This document shows positions 29,121 to 37,134 of a stretch of 64,000 nt of DNA, piece by piece (positions within the stretch are counted from its first letter, which is position 1; the number at the start of each line of letters is the position of its first letter). A program made the position numbers and the translations under genes. Below the pieces are notes generated by a model, which saw nothing but the letters and a program-made list of their open reading frames with translations, did no database searches and was not told where the DNA came from. The stretch is from the NCBI RefSeq assembly GCF_000747155.1, contig NZ_AVCK01000012.1:186001-250000 (forward strand), in the 5' to 3' direction. This DNA is from Arenimonas metalli CF5-1. GTDB lineage: Bacteria; Pseudomonadota; Gammaproteobacteria; Xanthomonadales; Xanthomonadaceae.

Positions 29121-29453
29121 TTACTGGACGGGCTTGGGGCCGGCCTCGGTCGGGGTCGCCTTGATGGCCACGGCGTCCACCACGTGGCTGTGCTCGAAGT
29201 AGACCGAGTAGCCGGCGTAATCCCAGCGGGTGATCGGCGGGTTGTGGGCGCGGTCGCCCGGGCCGGCGACGGGGGCGTGCTTCTGCTGCGGGGCGCCGAA
29301 CTTGGCTTCGACCTGGGCCATGGTCTGGCCACGGGCCGGCATCGACTGGCTGGCTTCGGCCTGCACGCGCTCGACCAGCAGCGTGTCGGCCTGGGCGGGC
29401 GCCTGCAGCAGCAGGCCGGCGGTCAGGGCGAGGGAAAGGGTCAGGGCCTTCAT
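29121..29453 (-). CDS. Small periplasmic protein of unknown function, first gene of the agu operon
   Basis: A 110-residue exported protein with a signal peptide ending AQA. The mature part contains RGQTMAQVEAKFGAP, PPITRWDYAGYSVYFE and VVDAVAI, a pattern shared by small conserved proteins that recall the SmpA/OmlA (BamE-like) fold. It ends six bases before aguA, so the four genes form an operon. I know no function. Confidence 0.72.
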   Translation of the reverse strand: MKALTLSLALTAGLLLQAPAQADTLLVERVQAEASQSMPARGQTMAQVEAKFGAPQQKHAPVAGPGDRAHNPPITRWDYAGYSVYFEHSHVVDAVAIKATPTEAGPKPVQ

Positions 29454-29566
29454 GGTCCACCTCCACGGTCGTCGGGATGACGGGTAGGCCGGGGATCATC
29501 GCAAAACCCGCGCGGGCGCGCCATGTCCCGGCCGGGCGGCGCGCCGGCGAGGGCCGGAAACGAAAA

Positions 29567-29584
29567 CGCCGGCTTTCGCCGGCG
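29567..29584 (-). terminator. Terminator of the L36 gene
   Basis: On the minus strand CGCCGGC, loop GAAA, GCCGGCG, then TTTTCG: a 7-bp stem with a tetraloop and short T-tail, 27 bases after the rpmJ-like stop. Confidence 0.75.
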
Positions 29585-29610
29585 CTTCGATCAACCCAGG
29601 CGGCCTGCGC

Positions 29611-29736
29611 TCAGCGCTGGCGGGCCTTGAAACGCGGGTTGGACTTGCAGATCACGAAGACCTTGCCGCGGCGGCGCACGACCTTGCAGTCGCGATGGCG
29701 GGTCTTCGCCGACTTCAGGGACGAGAGCACTTTCAT
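29611..29736 (-). CDS. rpmJ: 50S ribosomal protein L36, zinc-independent (C-minus) type
   Basis: A 41-residue protein beginning [16 protein letters not shown] and ending NPRFKARQR. It has two Cys but lacks the four-ligand zinc ribbon of standard L36, matching the YkgO type B form. In many bacteria the second form is used when zinc is scarce under Zur control; here no Zur box was recognised and the strong promoter suggests steady expression, so it may be the only L36. AAGGAA precedes the ATG at 29736. Confidence 0.93.
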
Positions 29737-29777
29737 GGCAGTTCCTTGGAATGGGGTTGGGGCGATAAAGAAGCGGG

Positions 29778-29806
29778 AGTATAGCCCACTCGAAAACCGC
29801 TTGCAA
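29778..29806 (-). promoter_or_regulatory. Strong sigma-70 promoter of the L36 gene
   Basis: On the minus strand TTGCAA (complement of 29801-29806) and TATACT (complement of 29778-29783) are exactly 17 bases apart; the start site would be near 29771, about 35 bases before the ATG. Confidence 0.75.
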
Positions 29807-29822
29807 TACAACCCGTTGGCTG

Positions 29823-29891
29823 CCTGTAGGAGGGCCTCCAGGCCCGAAGCCCTTGGCCGAAAAGCTTCGGGCCTGAAGGCCCTCCTACAGG
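29823..29891. repeat. Paired REP-like element (inverted)
   Basis: Two 28-base arms (29823-29850 and 29864-29891), inverted with one mismatch, around a 13-base spacer. Each begins CCTGTAGGAGGG and contains CAGGCCCGAAGC. It lies between the promoter of the L36 gene and the 3' end of the TetR gene. It is related to the single element at 6194-6220. Such pairs stabilise mRNA ends or are remnants of RAYT-mobilised elements. Confidence 0.85.
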
Positions 29892-29908
29892 CCATCCCGC
29901 AAGGGCGG

Positions 29909-30535
29909 TCAGCGCAGGTAGGCCTGGGTGAGGGTGTTGAGGTGGACGCGCTCGGCATCGCGGAGCAGGGGGGAGAGCAGCATCATCACCTGGACGATGC
30001 CGCTGCGGATGGCCTCGTCCTCGTCCTTGTCGCCGCGGACGCTGGCGTAGTTCATCCAGAAGGTGGCGATGACCAGGATGTTGGTGGCCGTGGCCTCGAC
30101 CTCGGCGGCCGAGGCCCGCATCACCCCGGCCTGGACCAGGCCCTTCATGCCCGAGGACGCGCCGTCGGCCGCCCGCTTCAGGATCCGGGCGAAGCGCAGG
30201 CGCAGGCGCCGGTTGCGGCTGAGGATGTCCACCAGGTCCCGGTACAGGAACCGGTACTCCCAGATGCACTCGAACACCAGGTGCAGCTGAAGCCAGATGT
30301 CCTCCAGGTCCCGCAGCCGGCTGTCGGGCGACACCAGGGCCGTGTCCATGCGCTCTTCGTAGCGCTGGAACAGCTGCTCGATGATGTCGTCCTTGTTCCG
30401 GAAGTGGTAGTAGAGGTTGCCCGGGCTGATCTCCAGCTCGTCGGCGATGTGGTTGGTCGTGACGTTCGGCTCGCCCTGCTGGTTGAACATGCGCAGGGCG
30501 GTGTCGAGGATCCGCTGGCGGGTCTGGCGGGCCAT
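29909..30535 (-). CDS. TetR-family regulator next to acyl-CoA-binding protein
   Basis: A 208-residue TetR/AcrR repressor. The N-terminal HTH spans residues about 8-55 ([39 protein letters not shown] region). The C-terminal ligand domain is all-helical and rich in aromatic residues ([10 protein letters not shown]), matching the TetR_C domain of regulators found near PHA and fatty-acid genes. It ends an operon 9 bases after the acyl-CoA-binding protein, and both are divergent from the fatty acyl-CoA reductase. An acyl-CoA ligand is a reasonable inference. Confidence 0.87.
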   Translation of the reverse strand: MARQTRQRILDTALRMFNQQGEPNVTTNHIADELEISPGNLYYHFRNKDDIIEQLFQRYEERMDTALVSPDSRLRDLEDIWLQLHLVFECIWEYRFLYRDLVDILSRNRRLRLRFARILKRAADGASSGMKGLVQAGVMRASAAEVEATATNILVIATFWMNYASVRGDKDEDEAIRSGIVQVMMLLSPLLRDAERVHLNTLTQAYLR

Positions 30536-30544
30536 GGGGCGGCC

Positions 30545-30802
30545 TCAGCCGCGCAGTTTCTTCACGAGGTCGACGTACTTCTTCATCGCGTCCTCGGGCT
30601 TGGTGCCGGCCAGCTTCTCCCAGGCCTCGTACTTGGCGGTGCCCACGAAATCGAAGAAGCCGGGCTTGGGCCCGCTGACGTCGCCTTCCGAGCCCTGCTT
30701 GTACAGGCCGTAGAGCCGCAGCATGGTGTCGTTGTCGGGCCGCTCGGCCAGGTTCATCACGTCCTGCGCGGCCTTCTGGAACTGTTCTTTCAGGTCTGCC
30801 AT
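30545..30802 (-). CDS. Acyl-CoA-binding protein
   Basis: An 85-residue four-helix protein that binds long-chain acyl-CoA and carries it in the cytosol. Hallmarks are FQKAAQDVMNL, LYGLYKQGSEGDVSG with the conserved Tyr-Lys-Gln, KYEAWEKLAGTKPEDAM, and the C-terminal YVDLVKKL. The size is right for the family. ACBPs are common in eukaryotes and scattered in bacteria. Its position divergent from an acyl-CoA reductase suggests that it presents substrate to that enzyme. Confidence 0.95.
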   Translation of the reverse strand: MADLKEQFQKAAQDVMNLAERPDNDTMLRLYGLYKQGSEGDVSGPKPGFFDFVGTAKYEAWEKLAGTKPEDAMKKYVDLVKKLRG

Positions 30803-30827
30803 TTCTTGCCCCCGGGTTGAACCCCGG

Positions 30828-30837
30828 GTGATATCAC
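30828..30837. promoter_or_regulatory. Candidate operator in the ACBP/acyl-CoA reductase intergenic region
   Basis: GTGATATCAC is a perfect 10-bp palindrome in the 146-base divergent gap. It abuts an imperfect palindrome CCCGGGTT-G-AACCCCGGG (30811-30828). Either could bind the nearby TetR regulator; no clear -35/-10 pair was found. Confidence 0.35.
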
Positions 30838-30948
30838 GGCCCCCCGGGACGGTCAACGCGACGTTTGCCGGCGCGCGGGCGGTCTGGCAAGTTAGGCGAA
30901 GGGAGACCGTCCAGCCGGGCGGTCCGGGGCACAGGGCAGGGAGAGGTC

Positions 30949-32937
30949 ATGAGCTATTTCGTCACCGGCGCCACCGGTTTCATCGGGCGCTATCTGGTCA
31001 GCAACCTGCTCAAGCGCAAGGGCACCGTGCACGTGCTGGTCCGCAAGGGCTCGGAGAAGAAGCTCGAGGCCATCGCCGCCAAGATGGGCTGGGACCGCAA
31101 GCGCATCGTGCCGGTGGCGGGCGACCTGTCCAAACCGAAGCTGGGGCTGAGCGCGGCGCAGGTGAAGGCGCTGGCGGGCAAGGTGCAGCACTTCTTCCAC
31201 CTCGCGGCCATCTACGACCTTTCCGCCGACGCGGCCTCGCAGCAGGTCGCCAACATCGACGGCACCCGCCACGCCATCGAACTCGCGGCCGCCATCAAGG
31301 CCGGCTGTTTCCACCACACCAGCTCCATCGCCGCGGCCGGCCTCTACCCGGGCGTGTTCCGCGAGGACATGTTCGACGAAGCCGAGGGCCTGAAGGATCC
31401 CTATCTGCGCACCAAGCACGAGTCCGAGGGCATCGTGCGCAAGGAATGCAAGGTGCCGTTCCGCATCTACCGCCCGTCCATGGTCATCGGCCATTCCAAG
31501 ACCGGCGAGATCGACAAGATCGACGGCCCGTACTACCTGTTCACCCTGATCAAGAAGATGCGCCAGACGCTGCCGCAGTGGGTGCCGACGCTGGGCATCG
31601 AGGGCGGCCGCATCAACGTCGTGCCGGTGGATTTCGTCGCCGACGCAATGGACCACATCGCCCACAAGAAGGGCCTGGACGGCCAGTGCTTCCACCTGGT
31701 CGACCCGGAGCCGATGCGCTTCGGCGAGCTCATGAACACCTTCTGCCGCGCGGCGCATGCGCCGGAAATGACGATGCGCCTCGACGCCCGCATGCTGGCC
31801 GTGGTGCCGGGCGCGGTGCGCAGCGCCGTCACCAACCTGCCGCCGGTCAAGCGCTTCACCAGCATGCTGCTGCGCGACCTCAAGCTGCCGCCGGCCACGC
31901 TGGCCTTCATCACCTACCCGACGCGCTTCGACACCCGCGTGGCCGAACGCGCGCTCAAGGGCAGCAAGATCGCCGTGCCCGACCTCGAGGGCTACGCCTG
32001 GCGGATCTGGGACTACTGGGAGCGCCACCTCGACCCGGACCTGTTCGTCGACCGCACCCTGCGCGGCCACGTCGCCAACAAGGTGGTGGTGATCACCGGC
32101 GGCTCCTCGGGCATCGGCCGCGCGTCCGCCATCAAGGTGGCCGAGGCCGGCGCCAAGGTCATCATCGTCGCGCGCGGCGAGGAAGAGCTGTTCAAGACCC
32201 GCGACGAGATCATCGCCGCCGGCGGCAAGTGCTGGGCCTACACCTGCGACCTCACCGACCTGGCCAGCTGCGACGCGCTGGTCAAGACCGTGCTCGACGA
32301 GCACAAGGCCGTGGACATCCTGGTCAACAACGCCGGCCGCTCGATCCGCCGTTCGGTCGAGCTCAGCTACGACCGCTTCCACGACTACGAGCGCACCATG
32401 CAGCTGAACTACTTCGGCTGCCTGCGCCTGATCATGGGCTTCCTGCCGGTGATGACCCAGCGCCGCAAGGGCCACATCATCAACATCAGCTCGATCGGCG
32501 TGCTGGCCAGCTCGGCCCGGTTCTCGGCCTACGTGGCGTCCAAGGCCGCGCTCGACGCCTTCAGCCGCTGCGCCCAGGCCGAGTTCAGCGGCAAGAACAT
32601 CGCCTTCACCACGGTCAACATGCCGCTGGTGAAGACGCCGATGATCGCGCCGACCAAGATGTACGACTCGGTGCCGACGCTCACGCCGGAAGAAGCCGCC
32701 GACCTGGTGGTCAAGGCCATCATCGAGCGTCCCAGCCGCGTCGCCACCCGCATGGGCATCTTCGCCGCCACGCTCAACGCGGTGGCGCCGAAGGCCTACG
32801 AGGTGATCATGAACACCGCGTTCGAGATGTTCCCGGACTCGGCCGCCGCCAAGGGCGACCGCAAGGCGCTCAAGGACGAGAAGCCGACCAACGAGCAGGT
32901 GGCCTTCGCGGCGCTGATGCGCGGCGTGCACTGGTGA
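30949..32937 (+). CDS. Two-domain (bifunctional) fatty acyl-CoA reductase
   Basis: A 662-residue fusion of two short-chain-dehydrogenase folds. Domain 1 (about 1-365) is an extended SDR with NADP motif TGATGFIG (6-13) and active Tyr152/Lys156 (PYLRTKHESE); domain 2 (about 372-662) is a classical SDR with TGGSSGIG (383-390), NNAG (460-463), Ser514 and Tyr528/Lys532 (FSAYVASKAALD). The order and blocks such as PQWVPTLGIEGGRINVVPVDFV match the Marinobacter-type fatty acyl-CoA reductase, which reduces acyl-CoA through aldehyde to fatty alcohol for wax esters. Both active sites look intact. GGGAGAGG precedes the ATG. Function is from family resemblance. Confidence 0.88.
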   Translation: MSYFVTGATGFIGRYLVSNLLKRKGTVHVLVRKGSEKKLEAIAAKMGWDRKRIVPVAGDLSKPKLGLSAAQVKALAGKVQHFFHLAAIYDLSADAASQQVANIDGTRHAIELAAAIKAGCFHHTSSIAAAGLYPGVFREDMFDEAEGLKDPYLRTKHESEGIVRKECKVPFRIYRPSMVIGHSKTGEIDKIDGPYYLFTLIKKMRQTLPQWVPTLGIEGGRINVVPVDFVADAMDHIAHKKGLDGQCFHLVDPEPMRFGELMNTFCRAAHAPEMTMRLDARMLAVVPGAVRSAVTNLPPVKRFTSMLLRDLKLPPATLAFITYPTRFDTRVAERALKGSKIAVPDLEGYAWRIWDYWERHLDPDLFVDRTLRGHVANKVVVITGGSSGIGRASAIKVAEAGAKVIIVARGEEELFKTRDEIIAAGGKCWAYTCDLTDLASCDALVKTVLDEHKAVDILVNNAGRSIRRSVELSYDRFHDYERTMQLNYFGCLRLIMGFLPVMTQRRKGHIINISSIGVLASSARFSAYVASKAALDAFSRCAQAEFSGKNIAFTTVNMPLVKTPMIAPTKMYDSVPTLTPEEAADLVVKAIIERPSRVATRMGIFAATLNAVAPKAYEVIMNTAFEMFPDSAAAKGDRKALKDEKPTNEQVAFAALMRGVHW

Positions 32938-32986
32938 CCCCCGCGCCTCCCTCGCCATCGGGCGGGGGAGGCCTGCGGCGCCGGCT

Positions 32987-34048
32987 TTACTGGCACTGCC
33001 TCCAGCGCACCGGGACCGTCGAGTCCGAGGGCGGCTCGAGCTGCAGGCGCGTGTAGCGCAGTTCCTCGTACTCGACCAGGATCGCGCAGGCCTCGTTGAC
33101 GATGCCGGTGTCGATGCCGTCCTCGCGCACCATGCTGACCACCATGGTGGACTGCGTGGACCAGTGCGCGCGGTTGGCCTGGTCGAGGTCGGCGACGCGG
33201 CTGGCGGCCTGGCTGCGGCGCAGCGCGCGCTCCTCGTCGCTGAGCTGGGCGACGGCCGCGAGTTCCTTCATGGCGTCGCTGGCCTGGCGCGATGCCTCGT
33301 CCTGGAACGTGGGTTCGGCCACCGGGGCGGGGGCGGGCGCCGGTGCCGCGGCGACCGTCTCCTCGCTCGCCGTCCCGGCGGCGGCCGGCGACTGGATGCT
33401 TTCAGGGATAGCGGACGGGGCGCCCGCCACGACCGGCACCGGCGCCTCGTCGACGCCCAGCTGGGCCAGGCCGAACACCACCATGCCCAGGATCAGGCTG
33501 CCCACCGCGCCCATCTGCTGGCCGCGGCGGATGCCGGCGGCGGCCTGGTGCCGGATGTCCTCGACCAGGTGCGCCGGCGCGAAGGGTTCGACCTGCGGCC
33601 AGAGGCTGCGGCCGTCCACGAGGTCGACGCCGTAGCGGCGCGCCAGGTCGCGCGCGAAGCCTTCGGCGCTGCCCAGCGTGACCAGCATGCCGCTGGTGGC
33701 GCCCTGCAGCTGCACGGCGTTGGCGAAGTCGCGGACGTTGGCTTCGCCCAGGCGGTAGGCGGTGCCGTGCTTGTAGCCCAGCAGGCAGCGCTCGTTTTCC
33801 TTGACCAGCAGGAACTCGGCGCCGCCATCGCCCGGCTGGCGGCTCGAGGGCAGCTCGGTATAGCCCTTCTCGGCCATGGCCTGCAGCACCAGGCCCGCGC
33901 ACTCGCGCCATTTCATGCCGGCCAGGGCCTGCACGCCGGCGCTGTTCTCGGCCATCCGGCGGCGATGGATGCCGAACCACCAGGTGCTGGCCAGCAGCGC
34001 GATGGCGGCGGTGACGACGGCGGCGATCCAGGGGCTGACACCAAACAT
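32987..34048 (-). CDS. Membrane-anchored Mrr/restriction-endonuclease-like protein
   Basis: A 353-residue protein. One N-terminal helix (about 5-27) is followed by a domain reading WRECAGLVLQAMAEKGY, PGDGGAEFLLVKENERCLLGYKHG and NVRDFANAVQLQGATSGMLVTLGS, the layout of Mrr-cat/PD-(D/E)xK domains. The expected QxK at the end of the catalytic hairpin is GYK here, so activity is doubtful. A second hydrophobic segment (about 180-200) and a Pro/Ala linker lead to a coiled C-terminal region with one conserved-looking Cys pair. Similar proteins are common in xanthomonads without a methylase partner, as here; a role in DNA restriction is not supported. Confidence 0.7.
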   Translation of the reverse strand: MFGVSPWIAAVVTAAIALLASTWWFGIHRRRMAENSAGVQALAGMKWRECAGLVLQAMAEKGYTELPSSRQPGDGGAEFLLVKENERCLLGYKHGTAYRLGEANVRDFANAVQLQGATSGMLVTLGSAEGFARDLARRYGVDLVDGRSLWPQVEPFAPAHLVEDIRHQAAAGIRRGQQMGAVGSLILGMVVFGLAQLGVDEAPVPVVAGAPSAIPESIQSPAAAGTASEETVAAAPAPAPAPVAEPTFQDEASRQASDAMKELAAVAQLSDEERALRRSQAASRVADLDQANRAHWSTQSTMVVSMVREDGIDTGIVNEACAILVEYEELRYTRLQLEPPSDSTVPVRWRQCQ

Positions 34049-34121
34049 CCGATGGCTCCGAACTCAATCTGCGGGGGGTGCCAGAGGATAACGCGGAAAA
34101 CGTGCGCCGCAGGCCCGCAAC

Positions 34122-34153
34122 GACAAAGGCCCGGCGTGGGCCGGGCCTTTGTC
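34122..34153. terminator. Intrinsic hairpin terminator
   Basis: GACAAAGGCCCGGC and GCCGGGCCTTTGTC form a perfect 14-bp stem around GTGG. It lies downstream of the phasin gene on the minus strand, upstream of the Mrr-like gene. Confidence 0.8.
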
Positions 34154-34165
34154 TGTCACGGGAAG

Positions 34166-34232
34166 ATGTCCGCCAGCCGGGAAGCCGCAAGGGGAGGGAG
34201 CGTACGGACTCCGGTTACTGGCTGGCGGACAT
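34166..34232. repeat. Perfect 13-bp inverted repeat beyond the phasin stop
   Basis: ATGTCCGCCAGCC (34166-34178) and GGCTGGCGGACAT (34220-34232) are perfect inverted copies around a 41-base spacer. It begins eight bases after the phasin stop and precedes the terminator at 34122, so the phasin mRNA would end in two successive hairpins. Confidence 0.6.
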
Positions 34233-34240
34233 GAAACGGG

Positions 34241-34879
34241 TCACTCGGCCTGCGGCGCTTCCGGCTTCGGGGCCTTCGGCAGCGCCGGCTTGCGGCTGGC
34301 GCGCGGCTTGGGCGCGGCCGGCTTGGCGGCCGGCTTGGCCTTGCGCGCGGCGGGCTTCGCGGCCTTGGCGGGCTTCTTCGCCGCGGCCTTCTTCGCGGCC
34401 GGCTTGACGGCCGCCTTGGCGCGCGGCGCAGCGCCGCCCTTGCCCAGCTTGCGCAGCTCGGCGTTGAGTTCGTTCACGCGGGCGTTGAGCTCGGTGAGGT
34501 CCTCGCGGCCCGGCACGCCGAGGCGGTTCAGGGCGCGCTGGACGCGGGTCTCGAACACCGACTCGAGGCGGTCCCAGGTGTCGACGGCGCGCTCGCGCAC
34601 CACGCCCACGCGGTCCTCGACGGCGTCGCGCACCGCGTCCACGCGGCCGGTGGCCAGCTGGCGGGTGGTCTTCTCGATGGTCATGCCTTCCTTGACCAGC
34701 GCCTCGAACAACTTCGAGCCCTCGCCCTGGGCGCGGGTGAAGGCGCCGACGCCGGCCATCCAGATCTGCTGGGCGGACTCGACGATCGAGCGCGACATCT
34801 GTTCGGCTTTGGCCTGCAGGTCGGCGTTCGACTTCGGGGCGGCCTTCCTGGCACGCACGGTCTTCTTGAGCTTGGCCAT
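34241..34879 (-). CDS. Phasin-like PHA granule-associated protein with histone-like tail
   Basis: A 212-residue protein; the ATG at 34879 begins MAKLKKTVRARK. Residues about 20-130 form the amphipathic phasin helices (ADLQAKAEQMSRSIVESAQQ; TIEKTTRQLATGRVDAVRDAVEDRV), followed by a leucine-zipper-like stretch (LTELNARVNELNAELRKLG). The last 65 residues are Lys/Ala/Pro repeats of the AAKKPAKAAKPAARK type, as in PhaF of Pseudomonas, which ties PHA granules to the nucleoid. Neighbouring PHA-system genes support this. No PHA synthase gene is in the window. Confidence 0.85.
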   Translation of the reverse strand: MAKLKKTVRARKAAPKSNADLQAKAEQMSRSIVESAQQIWMAGVGAFTRAQGEGSKLFEALVKEGMTIEKTTRQLATGRVDAVRDAVEDRVGVVRERAVDTWDRLESVFETRVQRALNRLGVPGREDLTELNARVNELNAELRKLGKGGAAPRAKAAVKPAAKKAAAKKPAKAAKPAARKAKPAAKPAAPKPRASRKPALPKAPKPEAPQAE

Positions 34880-34989
34880 CGCGAGGTGACTCCGTTCGGT
34901 AAGGGGTTGGGCACGACGCCCGAGTGGCGCCAATTTGCGCCGCGTGTCTAGAGCATTCACACCAACGCGCGGCGCGCCGCGCGCAGTGT

Positions 34990-36252
34990 TCAGCGTCGGC
35001 GTGCGGCGGCGGCGCGGCGACGGTTGGGGCGTCGCGCCTTGACGATCGATTCGACGTCGTCCAGCGCCACCCGCAGGCGCGCCGTGGCGTCGGTGGTGCG
35101 CGGGGCGATGCCCAGCCCGTCCATGATCGACAGCGACGGGTCGTCCAGCACCTCGGCCCGCAGGCGCAGGCCGTGGCGCGCCAGCACCGGGCCCAGCTGC
35201 TCGCGGCGCCGGCGCAGGTCGGCCAGGGTGGAGTGGAAGGCGTGCTCGCACACCCGCTGGCGCGAGGAATAGCTGAAGACGTTGGTGAAGAACATCTCGC
35301 CGTCGTCCTCGTTCGGTTCGAACACCACCTGGTCGGTATCCGGGTACTGCTGGGCGTACTTGGCCAGGCCGACCTGCATGCGCGACTGCAGGATGGTACG
35401 GAAGGTCTGCGACAGCACCACCGGCAAACCACCCTGGGCCAGCTTGTCCATGCCTTCCGGCGGGCGGCCGCCGCGGCTGGCGTTGAAGGGCACGAAGGGG
35501 TTGATGCCCAGCATCAGGTCGATGCCGTGGTCGAGCACCACCGAGGCGTGCATGGTCCGGCGCAGGGCGCCGTCGACGAAATGGTGGCCGCGGATGTCCA
35601 CCGGCGAATACAGGCCGGGCAGGGCGGAGCTGGCCTGCACCGCGCGCGAGATGCTGACGTCGTCCCAGCCCGGGCTGCCGAAGCGCACGGCTTCGCCGCT
35701 GTCGAGGTCCACGGCGACGACGTAGAGCTTGGCCGCCAGCTCGCGGAAATCATTGCTGCGGCCGCGGATGGTGAAGACTTCGCGCAGGAAGCGCTCAATG
35801 CCGCGGTTGTCGAACAGCCCGGTCGGGATCACGCCGCCGAAGCGGCTGATCAGCTCGCTCAGGTGCGAGCCGGTCGGGTCGGTGAGCACGTCCTTCCACC
35901 AGTCGAAGGCGAGCCGGGGCAGGGCGGCCGCGCGTCGCGCGTATTCCAGGAACGCCGGGCGCAGGAACATCTCGGGCCGGAACTTGACCTGGTCGCTGTC
36001 GCCGGTGATGAAGATGCGGCACATCTCGGCGGTGTCGAGCCGGTTGGCCAGGCCCGCGGCCAGGAAGGCGCCCGAGCTCACGCCGACGTAGACCTCGAGC
36101 TTGGTCAGGTCCAGGCCTTCGATGGCGACGTCCAGGGCGCGCAGCGCGCCCAGTTCATACATGCCGCCGATCGGCCCGCCGCCGGCGATGGCGAGGCCGA
36201 TCCGGCCCTCGCTGGGCTGGCGGCGCTTCCGGGCGGGCTGCAGAACTAGCAT
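34990..36252 (-). CDS. Patatin-like phospholipase
   Basis: A 420-residue lipid hydrolase. The oxyanion loop IAGGGPIGGMYELGALRAL (residues about 22-40), nucleophile elbow GVSSG (about 57-61) and catalytic DGA (in HHFVDGALRRTM, about 225) form the Ser-Asp dyad. A basic RRRAAAARRR tail ends the protein. Relatives act on phospholipids or storage lipids; adjacency to phasin and PHA-system genes suggests a storage-granule or membrane-lipid role, but the substrate is unknown. Confidence 0.88.
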   Translation of the reverse strand: MLVLQPARKRRQPSEGRIGLAIAGGGPIGGMYELGALRALDVAIEGLDLTKLEVYVGVSSGAFLAAGLANRLDTAEMCRIFITGDSDQVKFRPEMFLRPAFLEYARRAAALPRLAFDWWKDVLTDPTGSHLSELISRFGGVIPTGLFDNRGIERFLREVFTIRGRSNDFRELAAKLYVVAVDLDSGEAVRFGSPGWDDVSISRAVQASSALPGLYSPVDIRGHHFVDGALRRTMHASVVLDHGIDLMLGINPFVPFNASRGGRPPEGMDKLAQGGLPVVLSQTFRTILQSRMQVGLAKYAQQYPDTDQVVFEPNEDDGEMFFTNVFSYSSRQRVCEHAFHSTLADLRRRREQLGPVLARHGLRLRAEVLDDPSLSIMDGLGIAPRTTDATARLRVALDDVESIVKARRPNRRRAAAARRR

Positions 36253-36283
36253 GCTATGGGGGAACTCCTACGAAGGCGCGGCG

Positions 36284-36311
36284 ATTGTAGCCCGCCCCAG
36301 ACCCCGGACAA
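36284..36311 (-). promoter_or_regulatory. Probable promoter of the patatin gene
   Basis: On the minus strand TTGTCC (complement of 36306-36311) and TACAAT (complement of 36284-36289), 16 bases apart. AGGAG lies 10 bases before the ATG. Confidence 0.55.
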
Positions 36312-36363
36312 GTGTGAGCGATCGCAGTTCCTTACCCGGCCTTCACGGGCCACGGTGCGCAGC

Positions 36364-37134
36364 GTGAGCGCCTCGCCCCTGCGCCAGAAACTGGCCCGGC
36401 GCCTGGCCTGGCAGCGCGACGTGCACGACCCGGTCCGCGACCCGCGCAACCGGCTGCCGGTGCTGGCGCGGCTGCGCGCCTGGCAGACGCGGCGGCTGGC
36501 GGCGAGCTTCGAGGATTTCCTGGCCAACCCGCGGATGCGGCCGGCGGCCGAGTTCTTCCTCAGCGACCTCTACGGGGAGAAGGACTTCTCGGCCCGCGAC
36601 CGCGACGTGGCGCGGATCATGCCGCTGATGTCCCGCCTGCTTCCCGACACCTTGCTCGAGGCGGCCGCCGATGCGATCGGGCTGGCCGTGCTCAGCCATG
36701 CCTTCGACCTGCGGATGGCCGAGCAGCTGGCGCGCCGCAAGGCGCCGGAGGCCGAGATCACGCTGGCCGACTACGGCGTCGCCTACCGCGCCGTCGGCCT
36801 GCCGCGGCTGCGGCGGCTGCAGATCGAGCTGATCCTGGGCGTGGGCTGGACCCTGGACGGTGCGGTGCACCAGCGGGGCGTGTTCAAGCTGCTGCGGGCG
36901 TCGCGGCTGCCGGCGCGGGCGGCCGGGCTGTCGGAGCTGCAGGGGTTCCTGGAGCGCGGCTTCGGGGCGTTCGAGGCGCTCGACGGCGCCGGCGAATTCC
37001 TCGAGGCCATCGGCCACCGCGAGCGCCAGGCCTCGGCCCGGTTGTTCGCCGGCGACCCGGACCCGTTCGCGACCGGCGCTAGCCGAACTCCTCGTCGAGG
37101 TAGCGCTGGATCTCGCGCTCGATCGGGCCCTTGA
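36364..37134 (+). CDS. FFLEELY-motif protein
   Basis: A 256-residue all-alpha protein. I chose the GTG at 36364 (VSASPLRQKL); an earlier in-frame ATG at 36256 would add 36 low-quality residues, and a GTG at 36355 is also possible. The family signature appears as AAEFFLSDLYGEKDFSARDRDV near residue 55, with Ser-Asp where most members have Glu-Glu. Function is unknown; the family is largely confined to gammaproteobacteria. It is divergent from patatin, and its last 56 bases overlap the convergent PHA-system gene. Confidence 0.8.
   Translation: MSASPLRQKLARRLAWQRDVHDPVRDPRNRLPVLARLRAWQTRRLAASFEDFLANPRMRPAAEFFLSDLYGEKDFSARDRDVARIMPLMSRLLPDTLLEAAADAIGLAVLSHAFDLRMAEQLARRKAPEAEITLADYGVAYRAVGLPRLRRLQIELILGVGWTLDGAVHQRGVFKLLRASRLPARAAGLSELQGFLERGFGAFEALDGAGEFLEAIGHRERQASARLFAGDPDPFATGASRTPRRGSAGSRARSGP

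Noticed and set aside
30811-30828. Terminator in the ACBP upstream region
   Set aside because: The CCCGGG palindrome lies in a divergent promoter gap with no T-tract; an operator or chance palindrome is more likely.
32938-32986. Strong terminator after the acyl-CoA reductase
   Set aside because: A loose CCTCCC..GGGAGG stem is present but pairing is irregular and there is no T-run; kept out of the feature list.
34215-35432. A 405-codon minus-strand frame across phasin and patatin
   Set aside because: It is out of frame with both genes, whose domains are clear.
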